DNA from: Volvox africanus
Lineage: Eukaryota > Chlorophyta > Chlorophyceae > Chlamydomonadales > Volvocaceae
Length of the DNA: 64,000 nt
NCBI GenBank assembly: GCA_030268105.1
Contig: BSDZ01000028.1
Coordinates: 1 to 64,000, forward strand
Reading direction: 5' to 3'
A program made the translations under genes and the position numbers. The notes beneath the pieces were generated by a model that saw only the letters and a program-made list of their open reading frames with translations, was not told the origin of the DNA and searched no databases. Position 1 is the stretch's first letter. Each line of letters starts with the position of its first letter. Positions 44,206 to 57,700 of this stretch are shown piece by piece.

Positions 44206-47200
44206 CTGGAGAGCACAGCAGGCGGGAAATGCGGACATGAACAAAACCCAATTGGGAAAAATGAACCCTTGTTAATCGTTTCAGGTGGAACATGCGGGTG
44301 TATGTCTGTCTGTATGGTGTCCTTCGAGCTTGTTCTTCGGTTCTACTAGGTTCAGCCCACGTTATGCTCGCCTGATCGACCTCCCCCCACACCGGCTTGC
44401 TCACCAGCCACCAAACTGCTGACGATGCAGACCAACAGACCTACGTACTTGCAACTATGTACGGCAGTGTCGTGATTTCCTCCCTGCTCCCAACACATGG
44501 GCAGGCTTACCTCGGAGGCTTCATCTGATGTTGGATCTGCCGCCAAGCAAGCGCTGCCTGAGTACGACCAGCAGCTTCCGCCGCTACAGTCGCTGTAGCC
44601 ACTGCTTCCCTTTCCGCGGCCTTCATCGCCACCACGTCCCCAGCCGCCGCTGATGCCGCCACCCTCGTCAAATCCGTCGTGACTGGCCAACCCTCCTCAG
44701 CGGGCTCAGAGTGCAGGCTTCCTAGTCCTAGTCCTGCGACTCTTATACGGCAACGGTTGTACGGGAGTGGCTTCTCCATGAATTCTTCGTACAGTGGTGT
44801 CACGCCGCCAGCTGCTGAGGAGGCCTCCATGCCGCTGCGCAGTTGCCACTCTCCCTCAGCCTCCACACAATCGAAGCTTTCGCCGGCACCGCCGCCCGCC
44901 TCCTTGGCTATGAAATCCCCGTTCCGAGCGACGATGATACCATCACCATCCCCACCACCATTGCCACCACTGCCACTGCCACTACCGCCACCGACATCGC
45001 CACCAACAGCACGATCGATATCACCGCCACTAGTGACCGAAGCCATAGCAACACGCACGGGTCCGCATTCGCCCGCAGACCTTGGTTTTATGAACGCAGT
45101 CAATTTCTTCTGAGACGATCCACTTGCTGAAACCACTGTGCTCCCTCTTCGCTTACCGCCGCCGCCGTCGCCATCGCCGGCACCGCCGCCACTCCCGAAA
45201 GGTTTGAATACTTGTGTCTCGGAACAACCGACAAAGCGCCGCATACCAGCCGTTGCTGCGGCAGCTCTCGGCGTCTCGTCCATACTGGCGCAGTCACCGC
45301 GGCCACTGGCTGCAGCAACGAAGTCGGCGGCGGCAGCGCGTCCAGCAAGCGCTGGTGCCGTTTCAGACGCCATTGTGCGCCTCAGAAGTACGGCGTGGAG
45401 AGTCGCCTGGCGGCTCGTGTCGAAGAAGGTACGGCTACTAAGTGAGGGCGCTGCGCCACCGAGCTGCGACCCGTGGGTCAGTTCGCTGTCCGGGAGCTCC
45501 AAGTCCACCCAGGCGGGCGCATGATCGCTGCCCTCCATCTCCGGCATAATGTCCTGCGGCGGCAGCGGCGGCGACACGGCAGCGTCATATCGTACCGTTC
45601 GTACAACTACAAGGAATCCTTGTCATACCGGCCGCCTGCATCCGAGCTTCATGGTGAGATACATGTGGTGTTTCCCAGCCACCGGCAGTTGGTCATGACT
45701 TGATCACCACCTTGATGAGAACATGAGGTCACCACTACCTATCAGCATATGGCTGTAACTCCACCTCCACCTCCACCTCCACGTGCTGCACCTTCATCAC
45801 CACCTCCACATGCTGCACCTCCATCACCACCTCCACATGCACCTCCACAAGCACCTCATGTGTAAACGCCGGCGGGACTCAATTGCCGCAAGTGCCATGT
45901 GTGGCCTGAAACCGCTACAGCCACTCACCGCCGCTACAACCCACGTGAGGCAACATGCTCGCGGCGCCGCTGCCACTGGTCCTATCGGAACGGTTGTAGT
46001 TGCTCGCGGCGCAATAAGCGTTTCAAGTGCTCTGCTACCACCGCAGTAGCGGCCATCCGCAGCTAGCACGTGATCGATGCGGGAACCGTAGTTGTTGAGC
46101 CGAGCCCCCGAGCTCGTGTTCCAACACGTATATGCGTGTTGCCTGCAAAGAATACAACAGCAGGCGACAACGGCAGAGGGGGGCCGATGAGGAGTCGGTG
46201 ACACGAAACCCGTAAAAGAGGCCGGGGCCACCCCAAACCTCGCCGCCCACGACCCGCCGACTGTTCACACGTAAGGAAGGCGGCCTCTACGCGTTTGGTT
46301 TTGCCTGGTTCGTTTCCGTGGCCCGATACGATATGTTGGATACGACATATGAAGTATTGAACGGCATGCGCGTTTCCCGGCCCCGGTACGGTCCCAGAGC
46401 ACTACCCGACCGCGGATACGCCCTCGCGGCGCTAACTACACATAATGCCCTCCCGTACCGCTTGGGATGAAAGGCCCGGAAGGTGTCCACGAACGGCGGC
46501 AAGAAACCGCCACTGCCACTGCCACTGCCACTGCCAGCACTCCCGAAGCCGCCGCCAACGCAGCCACCGGCGCCGCAGGGTCTTCCCAATGCCCCTTCAT
46601 CCCCCAGTTCCGAATCCGAATCCTCATCCTCATCCTCATCCTCATCGCGAAGCGCGCCTTCGTTCCCTTCGTTCCATCGACGGTGCTGATGCCGTAGGTC
46701 GCCGCCTTCACCTCTAGCGCTGCCATCGCCAGCACCGCTGCCGCAGCCAATTCCCACACCGCGCGATAGGAGCCTTCTCAGCCACGCCCTATCGGCCCTC
46801 TGGAGATCGAAGTCTCTCGTCGTGGCCCCGCACACGTCAATGGGTTCCGGAGCGATGTTGAGGTCCCCCACCAGCACCACACGCCGGCCCTCCGCCAGGA
46901 AGGAGTCCAGGCGAAGCTGGAGGGCCTTATAACCGGGAGTGCGGGAATGAGCAGGACGCAGAGCAAGGTAGGTGAAGGCGGAGGAGGGGGAGGGGGGAAG
47001 GGGGCGAAAGCCATTACAGCGCACAAGCGACGAGGGGCCCCCGGGGACCCGCATTCGGAAGGGGTATGAAGTCGTAGTGAGCGAAATGAAGTATACGTAT
47101 AGGCCTCGTCAATCGGTCCTCATCCAGTGAGTGGCATCAACCACTGGAGATAACGAAAATTAACCGAAAATTGAGACGGACACAACGGGCTGGAGACAGG

Positions 47201-48697
47201 ACTCTTAAGAAGGGCCAAGTGAATCCGGGATGCCCCTCCCCTCCCCTGCGTTTGTCTCCCTTCTCCCTTCTTTCCCCCCTACCTTTTCCCAGCTCCTCAC
47301 ACAGGCACCGAAGCCTCGTGGAACCGACGCCATCAGAATGGACTCCAAACCCCAACGCTATCACAAAGACGCCAGTAGCGGACGCAAGGGTTTCGCTCTG
47401 TAGGTAACGAACACGCCGAGCCAGGCCGAAACCGACAGCTGACGCAACCACCATAACCAACCCCAACAACCAACACGAATCAATAATCATTTTAACTTTT
47501 TGACAACGGTCTGTATCGCCAACCAACCACCGCCCAGGACCTCACCTCGTAGAACTGCAGCTTGTACGGCATTCGCTCCTCCGCTCGCTCCTCACTAGTT
47601 ACGGCAGGGCCGTACACGTTAAACAGTACGAACGCCCCGTGGTCCGTGATCACTACACGTCCCTCGCCGTCCAGTTTTCGGAGCTGGTCTACTTGCCACC
47701 CCCCGGCCTCCCATCGGGGGTGCAACACGGCCGACGATGTGACTGCTGTCACTGTACGACTGCTGCTACCTGCCATCAACACCAGAGTATGGATGAACTC
47801 AAGCAGGGAAACGTTTCACAAATTTCCAAAATGACATCTTAGGTTGAAAATAACCAGGGAATATTGCAGAAAAACCGTTGTAAGACCGTTATCTGTGTGT
47901 CCACACCCCTGCCACTCCGCCACTCCATGACACTGCACATGATTGGGGGCGCCAAGTTAAGCGAGGAGGAGGCACCACGCCCCGTTCGTACACAAGACCA
48001 TCGACTGAACATCGACATACATGTACGACATCATCAACAGACATGCCGTACCCGGTGTCAACTCCAGCACGCCAGTGAAGCCCTCCTCAGCGCGATGCGG
48101 CAGGGAGCGATCCCTCCGGCAGAACGTGGCGACTCCCGAGTAGCCCACTCGCCCACGAGTGAAGGCAAAAAACGAGTCCCTGCACAAGTTAGGCAGTGTC
48201 CGTCTGTCAGTTCGTCCGTCAGTCACGCGGTGTTAGGTTGTCGGCTGGGCAGGTGGCGAGGTGGCGGAGGATCGCCAGAAGGAGCCCACCAACGTACGGC
48301 ATTAGGCGGATGACAATACGAAACAAAAGACAAGAGAGGGCAGTACGGGTACCAGTGTCACCACAAGCCAAGTCCCCGTGTAATTCCTCCCTTGATTGCT
48401 CCGTTCTCCCTCACCCTCTACCATCCTCTCCCTCCCTCCCTGCCGCCGCCGCCTCTTCCTCTCTCCCTGCCGCCACCGCGCCTCCCTCCCTGCTCCCTCA
48501 GAGCCCGCATCGCACCAGCCATCCGCAATCGCCATCTCCCGTCGGAGATCTGCCTTCGTAAGTTTAGTTTCCTGAAAGCAAACCACGTCTGCGGGTGCCA
48601 GCGCGTCCAGCAGCCGCTGCAACCCGCCGAACGCCGCCACCACCCGGCGGAGGCCGTTGATGTTCCAGGTCAGCACCCGCAACCGCATCAATCGCAA
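43791..48697 (-). CDS. APE2: AP endonuclease 2 (exonuclease III family, PIP box and GRF zinc finger)
   Basis: Seven exons (minus): 48697-48516, 48179-48052, 47742-47546, 46925-46459, 46142-45929, 45553-44511 and 44205-43791, all GT-AG, phases 2,1,0,2,0,2; 2646 nt, 881 aa. Class-II AP endonucleases cleave DNA at abasic sites; APE2 also has a 3'-5' exonuclease and works with PCNA in the nucleus. Catalytic motifs in order: LTWNINGLR, FQETKL (metal-binding Glu), YSGVATFC, FNVYGP, VGDLNIAP (Asp/Asn), NYGSRIDH, GSDHAP (His near residue 405). A long low-complexity insert follows, with PIP-box-like QKKLTAFI near residue 544. The GRF zinc finger CKGHGEPC...FWCCARP...C.FFQWA starts near 745, then a short polyGln run. 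The start is the first of two close ATGs (MRLMRL). The stop lies within TTGTAA, so a TGTAA-type polyadenylation signal coincides with it. Confidence 0.93.
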
Positions 48698-51600
48698 CCC
48701 GAGACAAAACGTTTCGGCGCTTTCTGACCCCTACGCGGTCCCCCGGGGAACCCGGGTCCTGAGGCTGTTGGTTTCGCCAGGGGATCTCTTCTCCTGTTTT
48801 CCCGGCCAAGACGGGACAAGGTGGAGATTTGAGACACCATGCCGCACTTAGCGTTAGCATCCAAAGGGGGTGCCTTGCAAGAACCGCATTTTTGAGTGAA
48901 ATACGACAGCTCCGTGTAGGTGGTAGAGGCTTAGGAGGCCGGAATGTCGATCTCCTTAGAGCAGGATTGACCTTTTTGTTAAGTTAAACAGGGCAATCAA
49001 GATAATTGTAGGTTGGTACGGTCACGACTCGATGGCGGGGAAAATTGAGCCGAGAGATTCAGTTCGGATCCCTTGCACAGGTCCGACGTCCCAATTCCAT
49101 CTTGTGTTGTAATTTTTATAAAGTAGCGGACCTTGGGAAGACTGACCGCGGCGAAGCCAGCGACCTTGATATACCGCGATTTCACCCAAGACATTGAATT
49201 CCAGCGCCCCTCTACTTATGAAGGGTAAAAATAGTATCACGTTAAAGTTGGAACAGCTTGAAATGTTACCGTAGAGTATTGAATTCCAAAATAGAACATT
49301 CACATTTCTTAAAACTTCAGATGACCAGGTGACCTCCAAGAAGTTACAAACTTAAACCAAGCGACCCGGTACTCGTCACAACCTGTTGGAATATGCAGCA
49401 TTTCGATCGATTGTTGATCGATCGATCAACCCTCGATGCCGGACGGTTGTCGTCAATACTCAGCCGTACATCGTCCCCGCTTGTCTTGTTTCTGTTTCTG
49501 TTTCATCATGCTTCCTCACGCCACCTTCCATCCTGGTCGTGACGTAACGCTTCTACCATACGATAAATTCAGTACACACTGCGCTTCCATCCCCCGACCG
49601 ACCTCTGATGCTGCGACATACCACACCATACTGCATCACAGCCATATCACATTACAGCACAGCGTAGTACAACGCACGTTACGTGACGCGACGTGAGGCG
49701 AGGCACATCATCATGCACATGGAGAGAGGTAACGCAATTCAAGGCATGCCTCGCCACGTGCAAGCCAAAGCAAGGAAGCGCAAAATGACTTCATTTTGCC
49801 GTTGAGCTTCCACGTTTCCGCGCGGTAGCCGGCAGGTGCTTGCCGGCATCATGGATTTTGGCCCCACGGGTTAGCTGGCCCCATGTTGCCAACGTTTGTC
49901 TCTAAGCTGTGCATATAAATCATATCACCACAACATATATATCATGTAAAGATACATATCACAGAAAGAGATTTGAAATCGTACGTGATAATGAACGAAC
50001 AGACAGACAGACAGACCTTCCGAGCGAGGTCTGATCGGGTGAACAGATAGATCCTAATAGACGAACCGGATTCTATTTGTACGAGGTAAGATAAAGAAAT
50101 AGATATATGAATAGGTATATAGTTCGATATCTAGGTCACCCCTCAAGTAACTTTCCGCCGTTCAAGTTTGTCGCACATATGTCCAATGCATCCGCACATA
50201 TGAACCCGATGCATGTACCTCCAACGACAGCTATCAGCTTGGGGGGAAGAGGAGGGGAGAGATCTCTAACCCCATAATAAGTGCTGCAATGCAGCCACGG
50301 CACAACCGAGGTGGTAGATGGGAAGTCGCAGGCCGAGCAGCTTTCATCCTATGGTATCTATGTCGCTTAGTTTAAGCTTAGGTGGTCAACTATGTTTCGG
50401 TTGATTCTCGTTGATAACCGCATCCTCGTTAATGAGCACGTTCTAGTTCACCAGCCTCCAGCAGCCATCTGGTGCATCAATCGTGACCGCCAGCACCAAC
50501 ATGCGTCTAAGTAAGCTCATCCACTTGATAAACAAAAGCGTACTCAATCTCTCATGGGGCACATCCCCCCCCCCATATCCGTCGTACTCTCTAAGGAACT
50601 TTCGAGCGGTCGAAGGACATGCACCGCCTGCGGATGTACATACGCTCGAGCATGTGCTCCTAAGACGCACTCAGCAGAACACTGAGCTCAGGAGGGTTGA
50701 GATCATACAAATTAGCCAGCAGCCAGCAAGGCAAAACACGGCATGACAGCATTGGAGGCCATGTCAGCATCATGGATGAGGGCGAGCAAGCACGCCCAGG
50801 CCTCCGCTTATTTGGTAGTCAAATCCCTTCCACGGCAAGTACCCCTGCCAACTAGTGGCTGGACCAAGTAGGTCTGACAGTCCAGTCAGACTAATTAGGC
50901 TTAATCAGACTTATTAGCCATTAATTAGCCCAGCCAGTATGAATGATCATGCACTTCTATTCGTACTATGAACTCTTCACGACCTTCATTTCCATTGCTA
51001 CTGGCGGTGACTCGTTGGTCAAGTCCACCACCGTCGAAGACTGCCCGATCACTCACTCGCTCACTTGTCTGCCTGCCGCACATACCTGTCACATGCTCAC
51101 CGCGGAATCGTTTGAATTTACCCGTCACGCCGTTGACGGGGACGATCTGCACCCTCCATCAGCCCTCAATTGCAGCGAAGACCAACACTGCACCTCTAAC
51201 CCTAATCTAACCCTCAACCAGCAAAGCCATAGCGAGGGGTTGTACGGCTGTACGGCTCTGTATTGGTGCAAAAGAATGCGTGCCCGCCTAAATGAAACAT
51301 AAAATGCGCAAGGTAATTGGGTTTGCGTGTTTATGTGTATGTCATCGCCGCGTCTGTGATTTCAGGCTGATCAACGCTCACGAACCCACTCTAACGAACA
51401 GGGACAGAGCGCACCAACATTTTGTTGCGATCTTTGGTACAGTGCGTCCCACCTAAGCAGAATTAAATAGCATAGGCGACTGTTGCACCGCTTTCAACAG
51501 ATAAATGAAACCGATAAACTATTATGTGGGCCTATACAAGCAGTTCGTACTTTTCGCCAAGGTACGACATCCCAGGCCGTCTTCCTTCGTTGACAGCCCG

Positions 51601-51950
51601 CATCTCTCTCGTTTTGTGCCAAAGATGCCCTCCATCTGCCCTTTCTTTCCTTTTATTTCCCTTCAATCCCTTTCCCCCAACGCCCACATCATATCTCTCC
51701 AAAGCATGGTACGGCAACATGAATTGCCCTCTGCAGGCCGTGCACCATGCCGTATCACGTACCCGCTAAGGTCTCAACTTATACGTCTCAAATTGTATAT
51801 CAGCCATCTCTCTGATGTCCAATTTCTTCAGGTGATACCTGCCGTACAGACGATCACCAAGACGTGCCACTTTCTCTCCGAGCAAGTCACTCTCAGCTGC
51901 TGCCGCGGGTGTAGACGTCTGGTTTGACGGCCGCGGCGACGGTCGCGGAC
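48698..51950. other. Intergenic between APE2 5' end and channel 3' end, no gene seen
   Basis: About 3.2 kb without a frame I can support; it should contain the APE2 promoter. Small features: (GACA)n near 50003-50017 and tandem CACATATGTCC/CACATATGAAC units near 50175-50205. Confidence 0.5.
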
Positions 51951-52448
51951 GCAAGGTCGTGCCATGGTCGCTACTGAGCACGTTGCCGCCGCCGCGGCCG
52001 CGGGTCACCACCGTTCAAACTCGGCCGCCGCTTCCATATCATCAGCATCGGATGACAGCACCGCTGCCAGAAGAGCTGCTCTCGAAGCTGGCGGAACACC
52101 GGGGCGTCGCCGAAGGGACGGTTATTGCCGCCGCAGCCGCCGCTGGCATCATTGTACCTACTCCTTCGTACTCCACCGCCGTTGCTGCCATCGCGGCCGT
52201 CGTCAGCGTCCGTACCATCAACGTCAATCTCCTCCCTCAACAACGCCCTCTGCGCCACGACCAGCAGGAGGCTGTGCTGTCCATGTGGCAGCACGGGCCC
52301 TATGGTCGTCAACAGCGATGGCGCCGGTGGCTCCGGTGGTTCCGGTGCCGACGGTGGCGGCATCGGCAGCTGCCGTCTGTATGTATGAGGCACTAGACTG
52401 GAACAGGGAAGGGGCCGGGGCAGAATCCCCCCCACCAGTGCCATTTCC

Positions 52449-52498
<50 letters not shown>

Positions 52499-52595
52499 AA
52501 ACGGCGTCCTCACCACCACTACCGTCCGTCGACATAAGGAGGCCGAAACCGTTTCTGCTACTGCTGCCGCCGCCGATACCCATTCGCATGACGGC
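51951..52595 (-). other. GC-rich GGN-repeat region downstream of the channel stop
   Basis: Triplet-rich sequence (GGC/GGT runs, e.g. 52450-52500) giving open frames on both strands, including a Gly-run frame directly after the channel stop. It is either 3' UTR or a C-terminal extension reached by an intron I did not find. The plus-strand Pro-rich frame (51964-52959) overlaps the channel exon and is probably a shadow. Confidence 0.4.
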
Positions 52596-54729
52596 TCATG
52601 TGAACCGCGGAATGAACTCGGAGGATCTCTGGGAGCCGGAGACAGATCTGGGGCTCAAACATCCGCTACCACCGCCCAAGCCATTGGTACCGAGGGCGCC
52701 GAGGGCGGGCATCCCTGGGGACCCCGTAGTCGCACTGACACCTCTGAAGCCGGCTGCTGTGGGGAGGGCTGGGGTGGTCGGTGTGCTGGGTCCAGATGAA
52801 AATATATTACGGCTGCGAGCTCGACGACCGATGATGAGGCGGCTGCTGGCTGGCATTGAGAGCTGGGAGGCGCGGTGGAGTTTGCGGATGGTGTCGATTT
52901 TATGGCGCATTAGCAATACGAAGACCTGCAGACAGACAAATAGACCGATAGATGGATAGACGGATAGACGGATAGACGGATAGATGGACAGATGGATAGA
53001 CGGATAGACGGATAGACGGATAGACGGATAAACGGATAGACGGACAGATGGATAGACGGATAGATGGATAGACGGATAGATGGAAAGACGGATAGACGGA
53101 TAGACGGATAGACGGATAGATGGATAGACGGACAGACGGATAGATGGACAGATGGATAGACGGATAGACCGATAGATGGATAGACGGATAGACGGATAGA
53201 TGGATAGACGGATAGACGGATAGACGGATAGACGGATAGATGGACAGATGGACAGATGGATAGATGGATAGATGGATAGACGGATAGACGGATAGATGGA
53301 TAGACGGATAGATGGATAGATGGATAGACGGATAGATGGACAGACGGATAGATGGACAGATGGATAGACGGATAGATGGACAGATGGATAGATGGATAGA
53401 CGGATAGACGGATAGACGGATAGATATATTGAAAGGAAGAACGAAAAAAGAATGGGGGGAATAGACAAGACTGCAAGTGCGGTCCGACCCCCACCCCGAC
53501 CCTTACTCTTAGCGTGATGACCATTTTCAGCACATCTACGAAGTTGGTTGTCTTCAACAGCCCTTCCATCTGTGCGTTGTCAATGAAGTTATCCACAACC
53601 ACTGCAATCACCAAATTCAACATGATGAAGATGGCCACGAGGACGAAGCTAGGTAGGGGCCGAAGGGATACGGGGACGGGGGAAAAGGGGAGCGAGGGGA
53701 TGAGTGACAAGAACGGAAATTCAGAAGCGATTCCCAGAAGTGCCGTACGAAATCAAGAGGCCACGTACAAAAGTACTTCAAACACGGACCGCCTCCCCTA
53801 CCCCATGTCTCCCCCTCCCGCCTCCCCCACCCCCTGTCTCCCCCTCCCGCCTCCCCCACCCCCTGTCTCCCCCTGCCGCCTCCCTCACTCCCTGTCTCCC
53901 CCTGCCGCCTCCCTCACTCCCTGTCTCCCCCTGCCGCCTCCCTCACTCCCTGTCTCCCCCTGCCGCCTCCCTCACTCCCTGTCTCCCCCTGCCGCCTCCC
54001 TCACTCCCTGTCTCCCCCTGCCGCCTCCCTCACTCCCTGTCTCCCCCTCCCGCCTCCCAGTATTCTTTCCAACCTGCAAAAGAATACCGCAGCCCCAAGC
54101 GCAGAAGCTCCCGTGTCGCATTGGTACTGGTTGGCGTCACAGTTCATACCGGTAGCCATCAGGTCCCCCCAACCATCGCCGGTGAACAACCGGAACTGCG
54201 TAGCCATGGCTGCCCCGATGTTATTGTAAGTGGCCTGCAAAGGAGGACGAAGGACGAGCCATTGGATGGGCACCACGATACGTCCAGAATTGCGTGGAGG
54301 GGTTTAGGCAGCATCGCCCACGCATGTCCCCTAACCACATACGTGCACGTGTGTAAACGTTTCCCCACACCCCTTCGCATAAGGCCTCTCACATGCGAGC
54401 CGGATTGGTCGAAAGGGCTTCCGAAATTGCCGTACATGTTCATCCCGATGACCGCGTATATGTACATGATGAGCAGCAGCAAGGAACCAACGTTGGCAAT
54501 GGCTGGGGAGGAGGCGATGAGGGTATTGAACAAAGTTCGCAGTCCGCGGGCGTTCTTTATCAACTTAAACAAACGGAGCACTCTGCAGTCAAGCAGGTCG
54601 GAAGCAGTCGGAAGTGGGGTGAAGATAATGCTTTTGTTTCGCGGAAAGGATGGATGGAAGGTGAATACCCGAAGGAGGAGTGGGCGTTAGGGTTTAAACC
54701 CTAAACCGTGATATAATATAATAATAATT

Positions 54730-54770
<41 letters not shown>

Positions 54771-57700
54771 TATAATATAATATAATATAATATAATATAA
54801 TATAATATAATATAATATAATATAATATAATATAATATAATATAATATAATATAATATAATATAATATAATATAATATAATATAATATAATATAATATAA
54901 TATAATATAATATAATATAATATAATATAATATAATATAATATAATATAATATAATATAATATAATATAATATAATATAATATAATATAATATAATATAA
55001 TATAATATAATATAATATAATATAATATAATATAATATAATATAATATAATATAATATAATATAATATAATATAATATTATATAATATTATATAATATAA
55101 TATTATATAATCACAATAATTATCATCATAATCATCATAATCATAATCATAATCGTAATCATAAATCATCATAATCATAAGCATAAGCATAAGCATGATA
55201 ATTATAATTATTATTTTAATGATCATAATAATCATAATAATAATCACTATAATAATCATAATCATAATCATAATCATCATAATCATAATAGTCATCATAA
55301 TAATAAAGTACGCCGGCCGTTGCCTGACGTGTGTCAAGGGGGTGGGGAACTGAGGCGTTGCAATGCCTCCCCTGTATGCCCGTCCGCACCACCGGAGCTT
55401 TAATCCAGAATTTAAGGCTCAAGTTCCAGTAAGTTACAGAAGGTTTTACCTCAGCAACCGCAGCACAGTGACGAAGCCAGTGGCGGCACTCATGGGGGTG
55501 AAAGTGGACACGATGTCTGGGATGGACACTGCGATGATAAAGAGGTCCAGCTTGTTCCAATGGTCCTGACGTAGAGTGTTTCAAAGGATACGAAGGGTTA
55601 TCAGGATTCGAAGGTGGAAGGATTACAAGGATTATAAGGATTTAGAAAACGAGACGCCAAGAGGGTTTGAGGGCGCGCGCGGCACGGGACCACAAGGGTG
55701 TGCGTGTACGGGTGCGTAAACCCGCCGTGGGTCCCGTACAAACAGGTTTCCGAGAATGAGCGGAAGCGAGAGGGGCAGATGCATGACTGACTGACTGACT
55801 GACTGACTGACTGACTGACTGGGTTTGTGATGCAGGTTACAATGAAAGAAGAAGAAGAGAAAGAGGAGAAAAGGGACTGGAGGAAAGCAGTCAGTTTTTT
55901 CAGAAACGTGTACGACATACCCGTAGGTACTTCCGGAACCCAAGTGCCACAATCTTGAACCAGGCTTCCACTGCGAAGCCGCACGTGCACACAACGTTCA
56001 CAAGAGCCAGTGCCACGTCGTACGCTCGTGGCGTGTTGTCGTATACCATTGCCATAGCCAGTATATTGATGATGATGTTGGCGGTGACGGCATTGTGGAA
56101 ACGCGGATGGGAGGCCACCTGCCGCCAAAAGACCACAATCAATATCCAACATAGAAGAAAAATACATATGTATAGACATAAGTTTTTGCTGACTTTCATA
56201 AATACATGTGTACGTGCCGTACATTATCACCGTGAACAGACATATATACTGCACAGACATGTAATTGCCGCTGGATTGGTAGATGCCCAGATGCCGTACC
56301 AAGCGTTACCGTATACAGGGGCCGCCGTACCTCACCTTCCAACAGAAGCGCCTGAGGCGGGAAGCATCAGCTGGGCAGCCACCCTTCCAGACGTCCTTGC
56401 CGTTGCGCTCGAATTGAAAGATGCGGATGTACTCCTTAGCCTGAGACGTTGAGGAGGTTGGGGATAAGTGCTGAACCAGGGGGCATTAGGAGTCGTGCTG
56501 TGGTAGTTTCCTAACCGTTTATTGTTGGTGTGGTTAGATGTTTCCAAATGGGGATCTCAGAGGGTGCTTTCCGTTTCCTATGTGTTCGATTTCCCCTCAC
56601 ACAGTACACACCTTGTACTCGAGAGATGTGTGTAGGATAGGGGGGTACATCACCCGTGGCCACTAACCTGGCAGTCCCTACCTTCCCCGGTGTTTCGGGG
56701 CACCCTCATCCAGTCTCCCATGCCGACTTCTCCGAAATCAGTGGTTTTCCCAGGTTCAGCATCCACCACCAGCATCCAGCGAGAGATGCTTGATTTACTC
56801 GCGGATTTTCCCCTTCGCGCGCCGAAACGCGCACCTACGCACACAAGCCCAACACAAGCGCGCGCACACACACACACACCAAACACATACACACACACTC
56901 ACACTCACGAGCACGTGCATCCATTAATCTGTCCACATGTACGAATTCGCTACTTTCTCCCCCCCTCCTCACACTGTTTGAAAGCTAACCTGCTTGGATA
57001 CCAGCAGGTCCCCCTCCTCCGCCACGATTCGGGCGTAGTGGTCGATAATGACCGACACCAGAAGATTCACCCAGAAGAAGGAACCCAGAAAAATGAACAC
57101 CAACACGTATAATCCCATGTACGGTGCGTGATTTTCCTGCGGTTGACGGTTTGGAGAAAATTCGAAATCGTACACATGTGCGCGTGTGTATGTTTGCTAT
57201 GCGCGCATGTGTGCATGCCTTTGCAGTTCTAAGGGAAAAAACTCCCTGCAGAAAAATCATTCACACCGTATAGGTGTAAGACATGCACGCATAATACGAC
57301 TTTTCAAATGTGCCGTCCGTCCGTCCGTCCGTCCGTCCCTCAATTTTGGACAACGTAAAATGGGATAACATTATCCTTCCCTCAACCCTCCCTTTTCCTT
57401 ATTTCCTTTCAAACGACCACCTGACCCGAAATTTGGAGCTCACGCACACATACCTCAGGCACGTGATCGACCCCCACCGCGTCCATACAGCTTCTTGCCA
57501 CCTGATAGAGTCCCGCGCGGGAAAGGCCCGATTATGTATTCAGTAACGTTAAAGCCGAATCCTGATCATCATCAATTACCGTTGGACGGTGACTGAATGA
57601 ACTTAGGACGCTTTGAGGAAGCAGGCACAACAAAGCCCACAGACGCACAGACGCACAGACACACCTCCATGTAGCCGTCCAACGTAATCACTGTGAACAA

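Noticed and set aside
46436..46759. Alternative frames within the APE2 fourth exon
   Set aside because: Shadows; the endonuclease motif frame (VGDLNIAP) is unambiguous and in phase with adjacent exons.
51964..52959. 331-aa plus-strand Pro-rich frame
   Set aside because: Antisense to the last channel exon and to GGN repeats; no domain, and the channel exon is in phase with its neighbours.
52596..53710. Ser/Tyr/Pro-rich frames ([12 protein letters not shown]) on the minus strand
   Set aside because: Produced by the octamer array inside a channel intron with canonical splice sites on both sides.
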